Below, piece by piece: positions 1-9,508 of a DNA stretch of 64,000 nucleotides. Within the stretch, counting starts at the first letter, position 1, and each line of letters begins with the position of its first letter. The position numbers and the translations under genes are program-made. The stretch comes from JAMXLO01 sp963776505 (lineage in GTDB: Bacteria; Pseudomonadota; Alphaproteobacteria; Acetobacterales; Acetobacteraceae), in NCBI GenBank assembly GCA_963776505.1, contig CAVZNH010000076.1, positions 59,687 to 123,686 of the forward strand, read 5' to 3'. The notes under the pieces are model-generated. The model saw only the letters and a list, made by a program, of their open reading frames with translations, did no database searches and was not told where the DNA came from.

Positions 1-796
1 GACGAAATCCGCGTCGCACTCGAAACTGCCGAGAGTGTGCCCGAGGAAGCGCTCCATGCTGCCGTACAGCACGCGGCCGATCTTGCGCCCGCCGTCATTG
101 CGGTTGCGCAGAGCATGGCTGATGGCCGCATGCCGCTGCCGCGCGAGGAGAGGTTGCTGCGCTTCGGTCTGCATGCGCTGTCGGTCGCGCGCGAAACCAG
201 CGTGTGTCCGGTCTTCTTCGCCCTCTTGCGACGGCCTCCGCTCGAGCTGGAATGGCTGTTCAGCGAAAGTGATCGGACCAATCGCGTGGCCCGCCTGCTG
301 CTGGGGCTGTTCGACGGCGACGATGCGGCCGTGCGTGCCATCGCGGCCGACCCGAAGGTGGATGAAGACGCACGTGCCGGATTGCTGGAGGCGCTGGCGC
401 GTCTTGCGTGGGAGGGTCGCGCGTCACGCGAGGCGGCTCGACCGGTTCGACCGCGAGGAACTGGCGCAGGGCTATCTGGCCGCCATCGCGCTGTGCAAGG
501 ACGTCTGGCAGCCGCTGACGAAGAGGAAAGATCTCACCGAGCGCCTGATCGTGCCCATCATCGTGCTGTTGCCGGATACGGATGACCCGGAGGACGCCGA
601 TCTGTCACCGGAACGGCGGACAACGCTGATCGAGCTGTTGCCGAATTTCCTGATTGCGATATGGAAGTTCTGGCGCGGCGAGGAACATCCGCTGCTCGAG
701 ACCAGGCGGGAGCGCGTGCGGAAGGTCGGTCGCAACGAGCTGTGCCCGTGCAGGTCAGGCATGAAATACAAGCGGTGCTGCGTGGCGGCGGCGTAG
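1..796 (+). pseudogene. DUF1186 / SEC-C motif protein, 5' truncated by window edge and frameshifted
   Basis: The reading frame is open from base 1, so the gene begins upstream of the window. The first part, up to about base 425, is an alpha-helical HEAT-like region. A one-base frame change near 425-440 moves coding into a second frame, which ends with the C-terminal SEC-C zinc motif CPCRSGMKYKRCC (about 748-786). DUF1186 proteins carry exactly this layout: helical repeats followed by a SEC-C knuckle that resembles the SecA C-terminus. The function is unknown; the motif binds zinc in relatives. The break is either a true inactivating indel or a sequence error. Confidence 0.7.
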
Positions 797-820
797 ATTT
801 TGGCTGCGTGGCGCTTAACA

Positions 821-915
821 TGTCATTGCGAGAAACGTAGCGACGAAGCAATCTCGTTCGAAGGTGCGCATTCATGACCGGGATTGCTTCGTCGCTTGCG
901 CTCCTCGCAATGACA
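821..915. repeat. Interrupted palindromic repeat (TCATTGCGAG family)
   Basis: The left arm at 821-854 begins TGTCATTGCGAG and contains GCGACGAAGCAATCT. The right arm at 881-915 contains GGATTGCTTCGTCGC and ends CTCGCAATGACA. The arms are nearly complementary and are separated by about 26 bases, so the whole can fold into one long hairpin. Dispersed palindromes with this TCATTGCGAG...GAAGCAATCC consensus are known from other proteobacteria. It lies between two broken genes; a role as terminator for the upstream gene is possible. Confidence 0.7.
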
Positions 916-962
916 ATGTCGGAGTGACTCGCGCTCCAAGGATAGTTCGGGAGTTTCACGCC

Positions 963-1816
963 ATGCCCGCCAGCTTGTCACCCGCGCAGGTCGAGCAATA
1001 TCGCCGCGACGGTTTTCTCTTCCCGGTCGATTGCCTGACGCCGGACGAGGTGCGGCATTACCGCGGTCGCCTCGAGGCTTCGAGCGCGAGCAGGGCGACA
1101 CATTCGGCAAACTCCCTGATCTGGTGCGTTCGAAATCGCATCTGCTGTTCACCTGGATGGACGAACTGGTGCGCCATCCGAAGGTGCTCGACGCAGTAGA
1201 GAGCATCATCGGCCCGAACATCCTGATCTACCACCTGACCTCATGGCTCAAGGAGCCGAACGAGCCATCGCATGTTTCATGGCATCAGGACGGCACGTAT
1301 TTCGGACTGGAGCCGGCCGAGCAGGTCACCGCCTGGATCGCGCTCACCGACGCGACACCGGAGATGGGCTGCGTAAAGATCATCCCGGGCAGCCACGTGA
1401 TCGGCCAGCGTCCGCACAAGGACACGTTCTCGCCCGGCAACCTACTGTCGCGCGGTCAGACCATCGAGCACAAGCTGGACTACACGAAGTACGCGATGAT
1501 GCCGCTCATGGCCGGCCAGATATCGCTGCACCACACGCACATCGTGCATTCGTCCGAACCGAATCAAACGAACCAGCGCCGCATCGGCATCGGCGTCAGC
1601 TACATCCCGCCGCATTGCCGCCTGGTCAACGACGTGCGGGTTACCGCCGCCCTGGTGCGCGGGCGCGACGACTTCGGGCATTTCGAGCCGGAGCCGCGAC
1701 CGAGCGGCGACTTCGACGCCGGCTCGCGGGCCGTTCATGCCGCCGCAGTGGAGCGGTTCTTCGAGTCAAACAAGCTGCTGGCGGCACGCCGCAGATCGGG
1801 GAATGTCGGAATTTAA
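963..1816 (+). pseudogene. Phytanoyl-CoA dioxygenase (PhyH) family protein, frameshifted
   Basis: This belongs to the Fe(II)/2-oxoglutarate dioxygenases of the PhyH superfamily. The ATG at 963 follows a GGAG ribosome site at about 949. The first 35 codons (MPASLSPAQVEQYRRDGF) give the usual helix of the family. A frame change near 1075-1085 then continues in the frame that ends at 1816. The metal-binding HxD is visible in SWHQDGTYF (about 1280) and the distal His in LHHTHIVHSS (about 1530). The C-terminal overlap with the convergent DUF255 gene is four bases (TTAA). The substrate cannot be told from sequence. The single frameshift would inactivate it unless it is a sequence error. Confidence 0.75.
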
Positions 1817-3838
1817 GCGACCCGGGCCGACAAGGCAGTCGCCAACGCCCGAGCTTCGACGATCGGCAGCCCGCATACGTTGCGGCGACAGACATAGGCC
1901 GTCGCGCCCTCGGCACCGGCCGACTTGCCGAACGCCGGATGCTCCGCCGGCAACGCGTCCAGCCCGGACACGCGCAGCACCACGACCGCCGGATCAGCCG
2001 CCGTCAGAGCCGCCGCCGCAAGCGGCTGCGTCCCATCGCCGGCGATCACCACCGTTGCCGCTTCCTCCAGCAAATCCGCCGCCGCCAGCAAGCGTCGGCA
2101 TGGCCGCGAGCTGATCGGGCTTGCCGGTGAACGCGCGCAGCAGCGCCTCCGCGCGTTCCCGCCACGCGGTATCACCGGTCAAATGCCAGAGCCGCGCGAA
2201 GACCTCCGCGAGCAGCCCGTTGCCCGCCGGTGTCGCGTTGTCCGCCGCCGTGCGCGGCCGCGCCAGCGGCACATCCGACGCATCGGCCGCCGTCGTGTAA
2301 TAACCCCCCTGCCCGTCCGCGAACGCCGTCTCGGCCGCGCGCGCCAGCCGGATCGCCTCGGCCAGCCGTCGCGCCTCGCCGGTCGCCTCGAACAGTGCCA
2401 GCGATGCACGCGCCATCGCGGCCTGATCGTCCAGCAGCCCCGCCGCCGTCACCCGCCCGAGTCGCCAGGCGTGCTGCACGCGCCCATCGGGCGCCGACAT
2501 CTCCGCCAGGACGAAATCCTGCGCCTCCTCGGCACGTGCCAGCCACTCGGGTCGCTCGAACACCGCGGCAGCGCGCGCCAGTGCGGCGATCGCCAGACCG
2601 TTCCAGTCCGCCAGCACCTTGTCGTCGCGCCCAGGCCGCACCCGCTTTGCGCGGACCGCGAACAGCACCGCGCGGGACCGGGCCAGCGCCGCTTCCTCAT
2701 CCGCCGTCCCGGGTGCCGTCACCCGGCGCAGGATCGTGTGACCCTCCCAGTTGCCGCCCGCCGTCACGTCGTAGGCGCGTTTGAACGCGGCTGACGCATC
2801 GCCCAGCAGAGCGTCCACCTCCGCCTCGGTCCAGACGTAGAAGCGGCCCTCCTCGCCCTCGCTGTCGGCGTCCTCCGAGGCGGCGAATGCCGCGCGCCCC
2901 GCCACGCGTTCCGCGGTCATGTCGCGGACCATCCACTCGACGGTCTCCGCCGCGCGCTGGGCATACAAGGGGTCCGGCCGATGCGCGTGCGCGAACGCCA
3001 GCAGCTCCAACAACTGCGCATTGTCGTACAGCATCTTCTCGAAATGCGGCACCAGCCAGACCGCATCCGTCGAGTACCGGGAAAACCCGCCGCCGAGATG
3101 ATCGTAGATGCCGCCCTGCGACATGCGCGTGAGCATCAGGTGCAGCGCATCCTGGCCCTCAGGCGCACCGGTGCGGAACGCGTTCTGCCAGAGGAAGCGG
3201 AAGATCGGCGGGTTGGGGAATTTCGGCGCGCCCTTCAGCCCGCCCTGCTCCGGATCGTTCATCCGCAGCAGCGCCGCCGCCACGGCATCCAGGTGCACCG
3301 GCGTCGGTAGATCGCCCAGGTTGGCATTCGACATCCCCGCCAGCACGCGTCGCAGCGCAGCGGTGTTCTTCGCCACCATCTCGTGATCGGTACGGTATGC
3401 CTCTGACACGCCCTGCAGCACCTGGCGGAACGACGGCCGCCCCCATCGCGGCTCTGGCGGAAAATATGTGCCGCCCCAGAACGGCGCGCCGTCCGGAGCG
3501 ATGAACATGGTCAGCGGCCAACCTCCCTGCTCGCCCAGCGCATGCAGCGCCGACATATAAAGGTGGTCGATGTCGGGCCGTTCCTCGCGGTCCACCTTGA
3601 TGTTGACGAACCGCTCGTTCATCAGCGCCGCGGTTTCCGCGTCCTCGAATGATTCGTGCGCCATCACGTGGCACCAGTGACAGGCAGCGTAGCCGATCGA
3701 CAGCAGGATCGGTTTCCTTTCCGTTCGCGCCTCCTCCAGCGCCGCCGGCCCCCAGGGGCGCCAATGCACCGGATTGTCCGCGTGCTGCAGCAGATACGGT
3801 GAGGTCTCGTGGCGGAGCAGGTTCGTGGGCTCGGCCAT
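1813..3838 (-). pseudogene. DUF255 thioredoxin-domain protein (YyaL/SPATA20 family), frameshifted near the C-terminus
   Basis: The start at 3838 (MAEPTNLLRHETSPYLLQHA) is preceded by AGGAGG. The N-terminal thioredoxin-like domain carries the family motif CHWCHVM (about residue 50), followed by an alpha/alpha-barrel region with GGFSRYSTD and ASEDADSEGEEG. The family resembles glycan-processing barrels fused to a thioredoxin fold; its function is unknown. The frame changes around 2085-2095, after AAMPTL, and the last 90 residues continue in another frame to the stop at 1813. The gene is divergent from mnmE, with only about 40 bases between the starts, so the two must share a promoter region. 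Confidence 0.8.
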
Positions 3839-3878
3839 GGCGTTGCGCTCCTCCTGTGTCGGCGTGACATAGGGAGGC

Positions 3879-5168
3879 ATGGACGTCGACACCATCTTTG
3901 CCGTCGCATCCGGAGCGGGACAGGCCGCCATCGCGGTGATGCGGCTGAGCGGGCCGGAGTGTCGCCGCGTATTGGCGGGCCTGTGCGGCCGGATTCCCCC
4001 ACCACGACGCGTCTCGTTACGTCGGCTGCGCGACATCGACCAGGCGATGGTCGTGTGGCTGCCCGGTCCAGGCAGCTATACCGGCGAGGACTCCGCCGAG
4101 TTTTTCCTGCACGGTGGGCGCGCGGTCCTGACGGGCGTCGCTGACGCGCTGGTGGCACTCGGCGCCAGGCCGGCGGAACCGGGCGAGTTCACCCGGCGCG
4201 CCTTTCTCAACGGCCGGATGGACCTCACCGAGGCCGAGGCGGTGCACGATCTGATCGCTGCCGAGACCGAGGCGCAGCGGCGCCAGGCCTTGCGCCAGCT
4301 CGATGGCGCCCTGGGCACGTTGTACGGAGGCTGGGCGGATCGCCTGAGGCTGCTGCTGGCCCAGCAGGAGGCGCTGATCGACTTCCCGGACGAGGACCTG
4401 CCCCCAGAAGTCGAGGCGCAGGTGCAGGCAGAGCTGGCGACGCTATGGCGTGAGGTGACAGCGCATCTCGACGACGGACGCCGTGGCGAGCGCCTGCGCG
4501 AAGGTCTGGTGTTCGCCGTCACCGGCCGCCCGAACGTCGGCAAGTCATCGCTGGTCAATGCGCTGGCCGAACGCGATGTGGCGATCGTTTCGGCAATTCC
4601 TGGCACGACGCGCGATGCGCTGGAGACGCGGGTGGTGCTGGGCGGTGTGCCGGTGACACTGGTCGACACCGCGGGACTGCGCGAAGCAGGGGATGAGATC
4701 GAGGCCGAGGGCGTCCGCCGCGCCCGCGCCCGCGCCGCTGCCGCCGATTTGGTGATCACGGTCGAAGAGCCTCCCCCTCCCCCCGGCCCACTCCCGCAAG
4801 GGGAGGGGGAGTTTGGTATCGGCATTCTGGTCGCCAACAAGATCGATCTCGGCGGCTCGGTTCCCGCCGGTGCGATTGGGGTCAGCGCGCTGACCGGTGA
4901 GGGGCTCGCGGAGCTGCGTGGGCGCCTGGCCGACGCCGCGCGCTCGCTGACCGAGAGCGCCGGGCCTCCGCCACTGACCCAGGCACGCCATCGCGCAGCG
5001 CTGCAGGAAGCGGCTGCACGGCTCGCCGGCGCGCAGACCGCGGACCTCCCGGAGTTGCGGGCGGAAGACCTGCGCCTCGCCTTGCGCGCACTCGGGCGCA
5101 TCACGGGCAGCGTTGGAGTCGAGGACATCCTCGACACGCTGTTTGCACGGTTCTGCATTGGCAAGTGA
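3879..5168 (+). CDS. mnmE: tRNA uridine-5-carboxymethylaminomethyl(34) synthesis GTPase MnmE
   Basis: MnmE works with MnmG in the cytoplasm to place the (carboxymethyl)aminomethyl group on U34 of several tRNAs. The N-terminal formyl-THF-binding domain begins DTIFAVASGAGQAAIAVMRLSG. The G domain shows GRPNVGKSS (P-loop), GTTRD, DTAG and NKID, and the chain ends with the essential C-terminal CIGK box. Length is 429 residues, normal for the family. GGGAGG at about 3870 supports the start. A short proline/glycine-rich insertion at residues 298-311, encoded by a palindromic repeat, lies between DTAG and NKID. mnmG is 19 kb away rather than adjacent. Confidence 0.97.
   Translation: MDVDTIFAVASGAGQAAIAVMRLSGPECRRVLAGLCGRIPPPRRVSLRRLRDIDQAMVVWLPGPGSYTGEDSAEFFLHGGRAVLTGVADALVALGARPAEPGEFTRRAFLNGRMDLTEAEAVHDLIAAETEAQRRQALRQLDGALGTLYGGWADRLRLLLAQQEALIDFPDEDLPPEVEAQVQAELATLWREVTAHLDDGRRGERLREGLVFAVTGRPNVGKSSLVNALAERDVAIVSAIPGTTRDALETRVVLGGVPVTLVDTAGLREAGDEIEAEGVRRARARAAAADLVITVEEPPPPPGPLPQGEGEFGIGILVANKIDLGGSVPAGAIGVSALTGEGLAELRGRLADAARSLTESAGPPPLTQARHRAALQEAAARLAGAQTADLPELRAEDLRLALRALGRITGSVGVEDILDTLFARFCIGK
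4770..4811. repeat. GC-rich palindromic repeat inserted in frame inside mnmE
   Basis: The stretch reads as a C-rich half (CCTCCCCCTCCCCCC), a short spacer (GGCCCACTCCCGCAA) and a G-rich half (GGGGAGGGGGAG). It encodes PPPPPGPLPQGEGE. It belongs to the same family as the larger repeat at 11213-11312, which contains CTCCCGCGAGGGGAGGGGG. Its length keeps the mnmE frame open, and the peptide falls in a loop between the DTAG and NKID motifs of the G domain. Confidence 0.7.
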
Positions 5169-5233
5169 TCGCCTTCACCGACCAGCCTTCGCCGCATGTG
5201 CCAGAGTCAAACCGGCTGCCGGAGAAGATAGAG

Positions 5234-7048
5234 ATGCCAGCATCGCAACAGCCAGGAATGGGCGCGACACCTTTCGCAGGTGGCGTCGCGTTCCGCGTCT
5301 GGGCGCCGTTTGCCAGCAGCGTGAGTGTGGCCGGTGCCTTCAACAACTGGAACACGCAGGCGTCGCCGCTGACCTCCGAGGGCAACGGCTATTGGTCCGG
5401 CGATCTCGCCGCCGCCGCGCTGAACGACCAGTACAAGTTCGTCGTCACCAACACCGCTCTGCCTGCGCCGCTGTGGAAGAACGATCCGTATGCGCTGTCG
5501 ATGACCAACTCCGCCGGCAACAGCATCATCTCATCGACCGAATTTCCCTTGCAGGCGCAGGGCTATTCCACGCCTCCCTGGAACGAGATGGTGATCTATG
5601 AACTGCATGTCGGGAGTTTCCTGTTCGATCCCGCAGGCCCCAATGGCCGTGGTGACTTCAACACCGTGATCGGCAAACTCGGTTATCTCGCGGACCTTGG
5701 CATCAACACGATTCAGGTGATGCCATCGGACGAATTCCCTGGCAGCAACTCGATGGGCTACAACCCAGCCGACATCTTCGCCATCGAGGACAACTACGGC
5801 GGCCCCAACGGCTTCCAGGCATTGGTTGACGCCGCGCACAGTCACGGCATCGCGGTCATCTACGATGTTGTCTACAATCATCTCGGCCCGAACGATCTCG
5901 ATCTTTGGCGCTTCGATGGCTGGAGCGAGAACGGCGCCGGCGGCATCTACTTTTACAATGACTGGCGTCGCAGCACGCCGTGGAGTGACACGCGCCCCGA
6001 TTATGGTCGCGGCGAAGTGCGCCAGTTCCTGCGCGACAACGCGCTGTTCTGGCTGCAGCAGCATCGCTGCGACGGCCTGCGCTTCGACGCCACCAACTAC
6101 ATTCGCAACGTCTGGGGCAGCAACAATGATCCAGGTTCGGATGTGAGCGATGGCTGGAGCCTGCTGCAATGGATCAACAGCGAGGTTCAGTCGAGCCAGC
6201 CCTGGAAGATCACCATCGCCGAGGACATGCAGGACAATGAATGGCTGACCAAAACGCAGGGTGCCGGAGGCGCCGGCTTCGGCTCTCAGTGGGGCGCGGG
6301 CTTCATGCACACATTGCGAGGCGCGATCGTCCCGCCCGATGACGCCGGACGCGACATGCAGGCGCTCGCAAGCATGATCGGCCAGCAATTCAACGCCAAT
6401 GCGTTCCAGCGCGTGCTCTACACCGAAAGCCACGACGAGGACGCCGCGTCGAACGGCAAGGCCCGCGTGCCGGAGCTTATCTGGCCCGGCTCTGCCGACA
6501 GCTACTTTTCACAGAAACGCTCGACCCTGGGTGCTGCGCTGGTGTTCACCGCGCCTGGCATTCCGATGATCTTCATGGGCCAGGAACTTCTCGAGTGGGG
6601 AGCCTGGTCCGATGCGGTTGCGCTGGACTGGTCGAAGGCCGATCGCTTCGCCGGCATCCGCACGCTGTATCGCGACCTGATCCACTTGCGGCGCAACTGG
6701 TTCAACAACACGCGCGGCCTCTGCGGTCACTCAGTGAACGTCCACCACGTCAACAACACCGACAAGGTGATTGCCTATCATCGCTGGGATGCGGGCGGAC
6801 CGGGCGACGACGTCATCGTGCTCGCGAACTTCGCCGACCGCGCCTACGATTCCTACCGCATTGGGTTGCCGCGCGGCGGTACCTGGCGTGTGCGCTTCAA
6901 TGGCGACTGGAACGGCTACAGTGCGGCCTTCACCAACCACTCAAGCTTCGATCTCGCGGTAACCGACCAAGGTGCAGACGGAATGGCGTTCGCCGGTACA
7001 GTCGGGCTTGGGCCTTACACCGCACTGATCCTGTCGCAGGATCGGTGA
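5234..7048 (+). CDS. GH13 family glycoside hydrolase/transglycosylase with CBM48 (branching enzyme or trehalohydrolase type)
   Basis: An N-terminal CBM48-like module (FRVWAPFASSVSVAGAFNNW, near residues 18-37) precedes a GH13 catalytic barrel. The conserved regions are visible: DVVYNH (region I), GLRFDATN with the catalytic Asp (region II), IAED with the acid/base Glu (region III) and TESHDED (region IV). The C-terminal beta-domain is present and the protein is 604 residues long. The start at 5234 is chosen for its GGAGA ribosome site; a GTG at 5165 overlapping the mnmE stop is the alternative. It acts on alpha-1,4-glucans; I cannot separate a glucan branching enzyme from a malto-oligosyltrehalose trehalohydrolase by eye. 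No signal peptide is seen. Confidence 0.85.
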   Translation: MPASQQPGMGATPFAGGVAFRVWAPFASSVSVAGAFNNWNTQASPLTSEGNGYWSGDLAAAALNDQYKFVVTNTALPAPLWKNDPYALSMTNSAGNSIISSTEFPLQAQGYSTPPWNEMVIYELHVGSFLFDPAGPNGRGDFNTVIGKLGYLADLGINTIQVMPSDEFPGSNSMGYNPADIFAIEDNYGGPNGFQALVDAAHSHGIAVIYDVVYNHLGPNDLDLWRFDGWSENGAGGIYFYNDWRRSTPWSDTRPDYGRGEVRQFLRDNALFWLQQHRCDGLRFDATNYIRNVWGSNNDPGSDVSDGWSLLQWINSEVQSSQPWKITIAEDMQDNEWLTKTQGAGGAGFGSQWGAGFMHTLRGAIVPPDDAGRDMQALASMIGQQFNANAFQRVLYTESHDEDAASNGKARVPELIWPGSADSYFSQKRSTLGAALVFTAPGIPMIFMGQELLEWGAWSDAVALDWSKADRFAGIRTLYRDLIHLRRNWFNNTRGLCGHSVNVHHVNNTDKVIAYHRWDAGGPGDDVIVLANFADRAYDSYRIGLPRGGTWRVRFNGDWNGYSAAFTNHSSFDLAVTDQGADGMAFAGTVGLGPYTALILSQDR

Positions 7049-7049
7049 C

Positions 7050-7835
7050 TTATGGATGGATGACGGTCTCGGTGCGACTGATGACGAACGCCTCGTGCCG
7101 TTCGAGGAAATCCCCGGCCACTTCGGCAAACGCCTCCGGCCGATCGGTGCTGATCTCATGCCCCGCGTCGTAAACGAACACCAGGTGGCAGTTCGGCAGC
7201 AGCGTCTTGTAGATCCGGCCCAGGTCCGGCGGCATGACCCGGTCGAGCGTGCCGAACACCACGAGCGTCGGGGTCGCCAGCCCCTTCATCCGCGCTTCGA
7301 GCTCTGCATCGCGATCGGGTCCGCGCAAACGACCGGTTAGCGCACGTTGCTTTTCCTGCACGGCCGGATCGACGACCGGCAACGGCCCGAGCCGTTCAGG
7401 ATGCGCGAAGATTAGCTGCGCGATCTCCTCCGGCGTACCCGACGGCGGCCTTTGTCCAGCCGGACGAATAGCGGCCGGAGCTTCCAAAATGAGTGCCTGC
7501 ACGCGATCCGGCTGTTGCAGCGCCAGCAGCAACGCCACTCTGCCACCGAATGACGTAGCCATCAGATTGAAACGGTCGACGCCGAGAGCGCTCACCGCCG
7601 ATCCCATCGTGGCGGCGAGTTCGCCCAGCGTCTGCGTGCGCGTGTTCTCGGCCGACGAACCGAAGCCTGGCATCTCGAACACGATGACCCGATAGCGCTT
7701 GCTCAGCAGATCATGCGCGCGCGTCATGCGCATGCCGCCCGCGCCGTGCAGGTGCACCAGCGGCGTCCCCTGCCCTGCCTGCATGTAGCGGATGCGGAAC
7801 CCGCCCGCTTCGACGAAGCCTTCGCTGAACGCCAC
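7050..7835 (-). CDS. Alpha/beta hydrolase
   Basis: This is a 261-residue alpha/beta-hydrolase fold protein. The oxyanion-loop motif HLHGAGG is near residue 29. The nucleophile elbow is ATSFGG (Ser near residue 94), the acid is probably Asp in FGTLDRVMPP, and the base is His in DAGHEIS. The GTG start at 7835 lies one base after the stop of the upstream LLM gene, so it is the last gene of the seven-gene minus-strand operon that begins near 14.6 kb. The operon partners suggest hydrolysis of an ester or C-C bond in a catabolic route; the substrate is unknown. Confidence 0.85.
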   Translation of the reverse strand: MAFSEGFVEAGGFRIRYMQAGQGTPLVHLHGAGGMRMTRAHDLLSKRYRVIVFEMPGFGSSAENTRTQTLGELAATMGSAVSALGVDRFNLMATSFGGRVALLLALQQPDRVQALILEAPAAIRPAGQRPPSGTPEEIAQLIFAHPERLGPLPVVDPAVQEKQRALTGRLRGPDRDAELEARMKGLATPTLVVFGTLDRVMPPDLGRIYKTLLPNCHLVFVYDAGHEISTDRPEAFAEVAGDFLERHEAFVISRTETVIHP

Positions 7836-7836
7836 G

Positions 7837-8913
7837 TCAGATCTCCCGAATGCGCGGCAGCACCTTGCGCCCGAACAGATCGAGTGCGCTCAGCATTGCG
7901 TCGGTGTCGCCGGTGCCCGGGTCGGTCAGCGAGAGGTCGATCACGCCGGCACCGATCTTCTCGCGACACTGGCGGATCTGATCCACCACGCGATCAGGCC
8001 CGCCGCAGAAGCTGATCGGCAGGACGCCACCGACCGGCTGAGCGCGCGGCTTGCCGGCAATGTTGCGCGAGATGTCCGCCTCGAGCAGCGCGTCGCGCAA
8101 CGACGGCCGCACCGGGAACGCCCCTTGGCGGTCGCGTGCATTCAGCGTGGCCTCGGCCGCATCGTCGGTCTCGCCCAGGATCATGTTGGCCCGGTAGATG
8201 ATGTCGTCCGGGCCCGGCTCCCAACCATAATGAGCGCAGCGCTTACGGTAGTGGCCGGTGGCCTGCGCCATCACGTCGAACGTGCCGTAGGACACGCCGA
8301 GGCCGATGTGATGCCGCGCGGCAAACTCGCCCGCCTCGGCGCTGGTGCCGAGCGCGTAGGTCGGTGGCGGCGGGTCCTGCCGACGCGGCCAGATCGACAC
8401 GGTGCGATATTGGAAATAGCGCCCTTGCCAGCCGAACGGCTGCGGCTCGGACCAAGCCTTGAGGATCAGCTCCATCCCCTCATCGGTGCGCTCGCGCGCC
8501 TCGTGCGGGTTGAGGTCGTAGCTGAGATATTCGTTGGTGGTGCCGCGCAACAGCCCAACCACGATGCGGCCGGGCGCTAGCGTATCGAGCATCGCCAGTT
8601 CCTCAGCAATGCGGATCGGGTTGCTGACCGGCACGATCGGTCCGAGCAGCGCAATCCTGATCGTGTTCACGTGAGCCGCGAGCCAGGTGGCGGAGACCAC
8701 CGGTGACGGCGTGAGAATACGCGGGGAATAGTGGTGTTCGGAGAGGCTGACCCAATCGAAGCCCAGCCGCTCTACGAATTTCACGCGCTCGACCATGCCG
8801 CGAAGCGCCGCGGCGCCGACAGCGGGATCGTAGTTGGCGGGCGGCACCGGCCATTCGCGCGGCAGGTCCGGCGATGGAGCATAGCGACCGGTTTCGAAGT
8901 ACGAGACTTTCAT
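7837..8913 (-). CDS. LLM class flavin-dependent oxidoreductase (luciferase-like monooxygenase)
   Basis: This 358-residue protein has the bacterial luciferase-like TIM-barrel pattern: GFDWVSLSEHHYSPR near the N-terminus, GRIVVGLLRGT in the flavin-binding strand, and a C-terminal FCGGPDRVVDQI, which is typical of the family. It should use reduced FMN (or F420) supplied by a partner reductase. The start at 8913 has GGGAGG eight bases upstream and overlaps the stop of the kinase gene (ATGA), which indicates translational coupling. The frame happens to be open upstream into the kinase gene, giving one long apparent ORF; the ribosome site shows they are separate genes. Confidence 0.85.
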   Translation of the reverse strand: MKVSYFETGRYAPSPDLPREWPVPPANYDPAVGAAALRGMVERVKFVERLGFDWVSLSEHHYSPRILTPSPVVSATWLAAHVNTIRIALLGPIVPVSNPIRIAEELAMLDTLAPGRIVVGLLRGTTNEYLSYDLNPHEARERTDEGMELILKAWSEPQPFGWQGRYFQYRTVSIWPRRQDPPPPTYALGTSAEAGEFAARHHIGLGVSYGTFDVMAQATGHYRKRCAHYGWEPGPDDIIYRANMILGETDDAAEATLNARDRQGAFPVRPSLRDALLEADISRNIAGKPRAQPVGGVLPISFCGGPDRVVDQIRQCREKIGAGVIDLSLTDPGTGDTDAMLSALDLFGRKVLPRIREI

Positions 8914-9495
8914 CGCTGCCTCCCACGACTTGCGACCATCTTCTGCCCTCTTGCGTGCTCCGCGCAAGCTGCGAGCGACCGCAAAGCTTGGGGCGCGTCT
9001 CGCGGGTGGCGCACCCGCAGTACGACGATCGAGGCATAGTCCGGTTGCAGCCAGTCGCTCCGCGGTTTCGCGCCGACGTTGGCTCCAGGTGCTCCAGGCC
9101 CACCGGATCGGGTGACTGGGACGTACGAAATGTCGCCATCGCTCACGGTTGCCAGCCCACAGCTCGGTTCTCAGTACGACCCGCCGCAGTGAACGGAGGA
9201 TGACCCGGCGCATGATCACGGGGCGCGAGTAGTCGAGCCAGACCAGATGAGTGGCGCGCCGCCACAACTGGTCACGCACCGGGCCGTAATTCCCATCCGC
9301 CACCCACGCTTCCGCCTGGATCGCTTCGACGACGCGGCTGACGAACAGCGCGGGATCGTGCCTGGTCAGGTCTCGCCACCCTGGCTGCCAGTTGATGGCG
9401 TCCAGTTCAATGTGCGGCAGCCCGAGTTGCCCGGCGATCCGGCGTGCCAGCGTGGTCTTGCCGGCACCGGGGGTGCCGATCACGACAATCCGCAT
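8910..9495 (-). pseudogene. P-loop adenylate-kinase-like protein (topology modulation protein family), frameshifted
   Basis: The start at 9495 leads directly into the nucleotide-binding loop GTPGAGKTT, followed by HIELDAINWQPGW and a WVADGNY motif, which are hallmarks of the small AAA/adenylate-kinase-like proteins called topology modulation (FlaR-like) proteins. After RWAWSTWSQRRRETAERLA the frame changes near 9050-9100. The expected C-terminus (IVVLRVRHPRDAPQALR) continues in a second frame and stops at 8910, where its TGA overlaps the ATG of the next gene. The conserved coupling suggests the shift is recent or a sequence error. Its biological role is unknown. Confidence 0.7.
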
Positions 9496-9508
9496 CCGCG
9501 TCCCATTG

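Noticed and set aside
1243..2130. 295-codon plus-strand frame overlapping PhyH and the DUF255 gene
   Set aside because: Arg-rich out-of-frame shadow spanning two convergent genes with clear family motifs in other frames.
8603..9139. Minus-strand frame across the kinase/LLM junction as a separate gene
   Set aside because: It overlaps both genes in a third frame and lacks domain signal; the kinase C-terminus is explained by the frame ending at 8910.
7837..9495. Single fusion protein of P-loop kinase and LLM oxidoreductase suggested by one continuous frame
   Set aside because: A strong GGGAGG site precedes the LLM start, and the expected kinase C-terminus lies in another frame that ends at an ATGA overlap; the fusion frame is produced by the frameshift.
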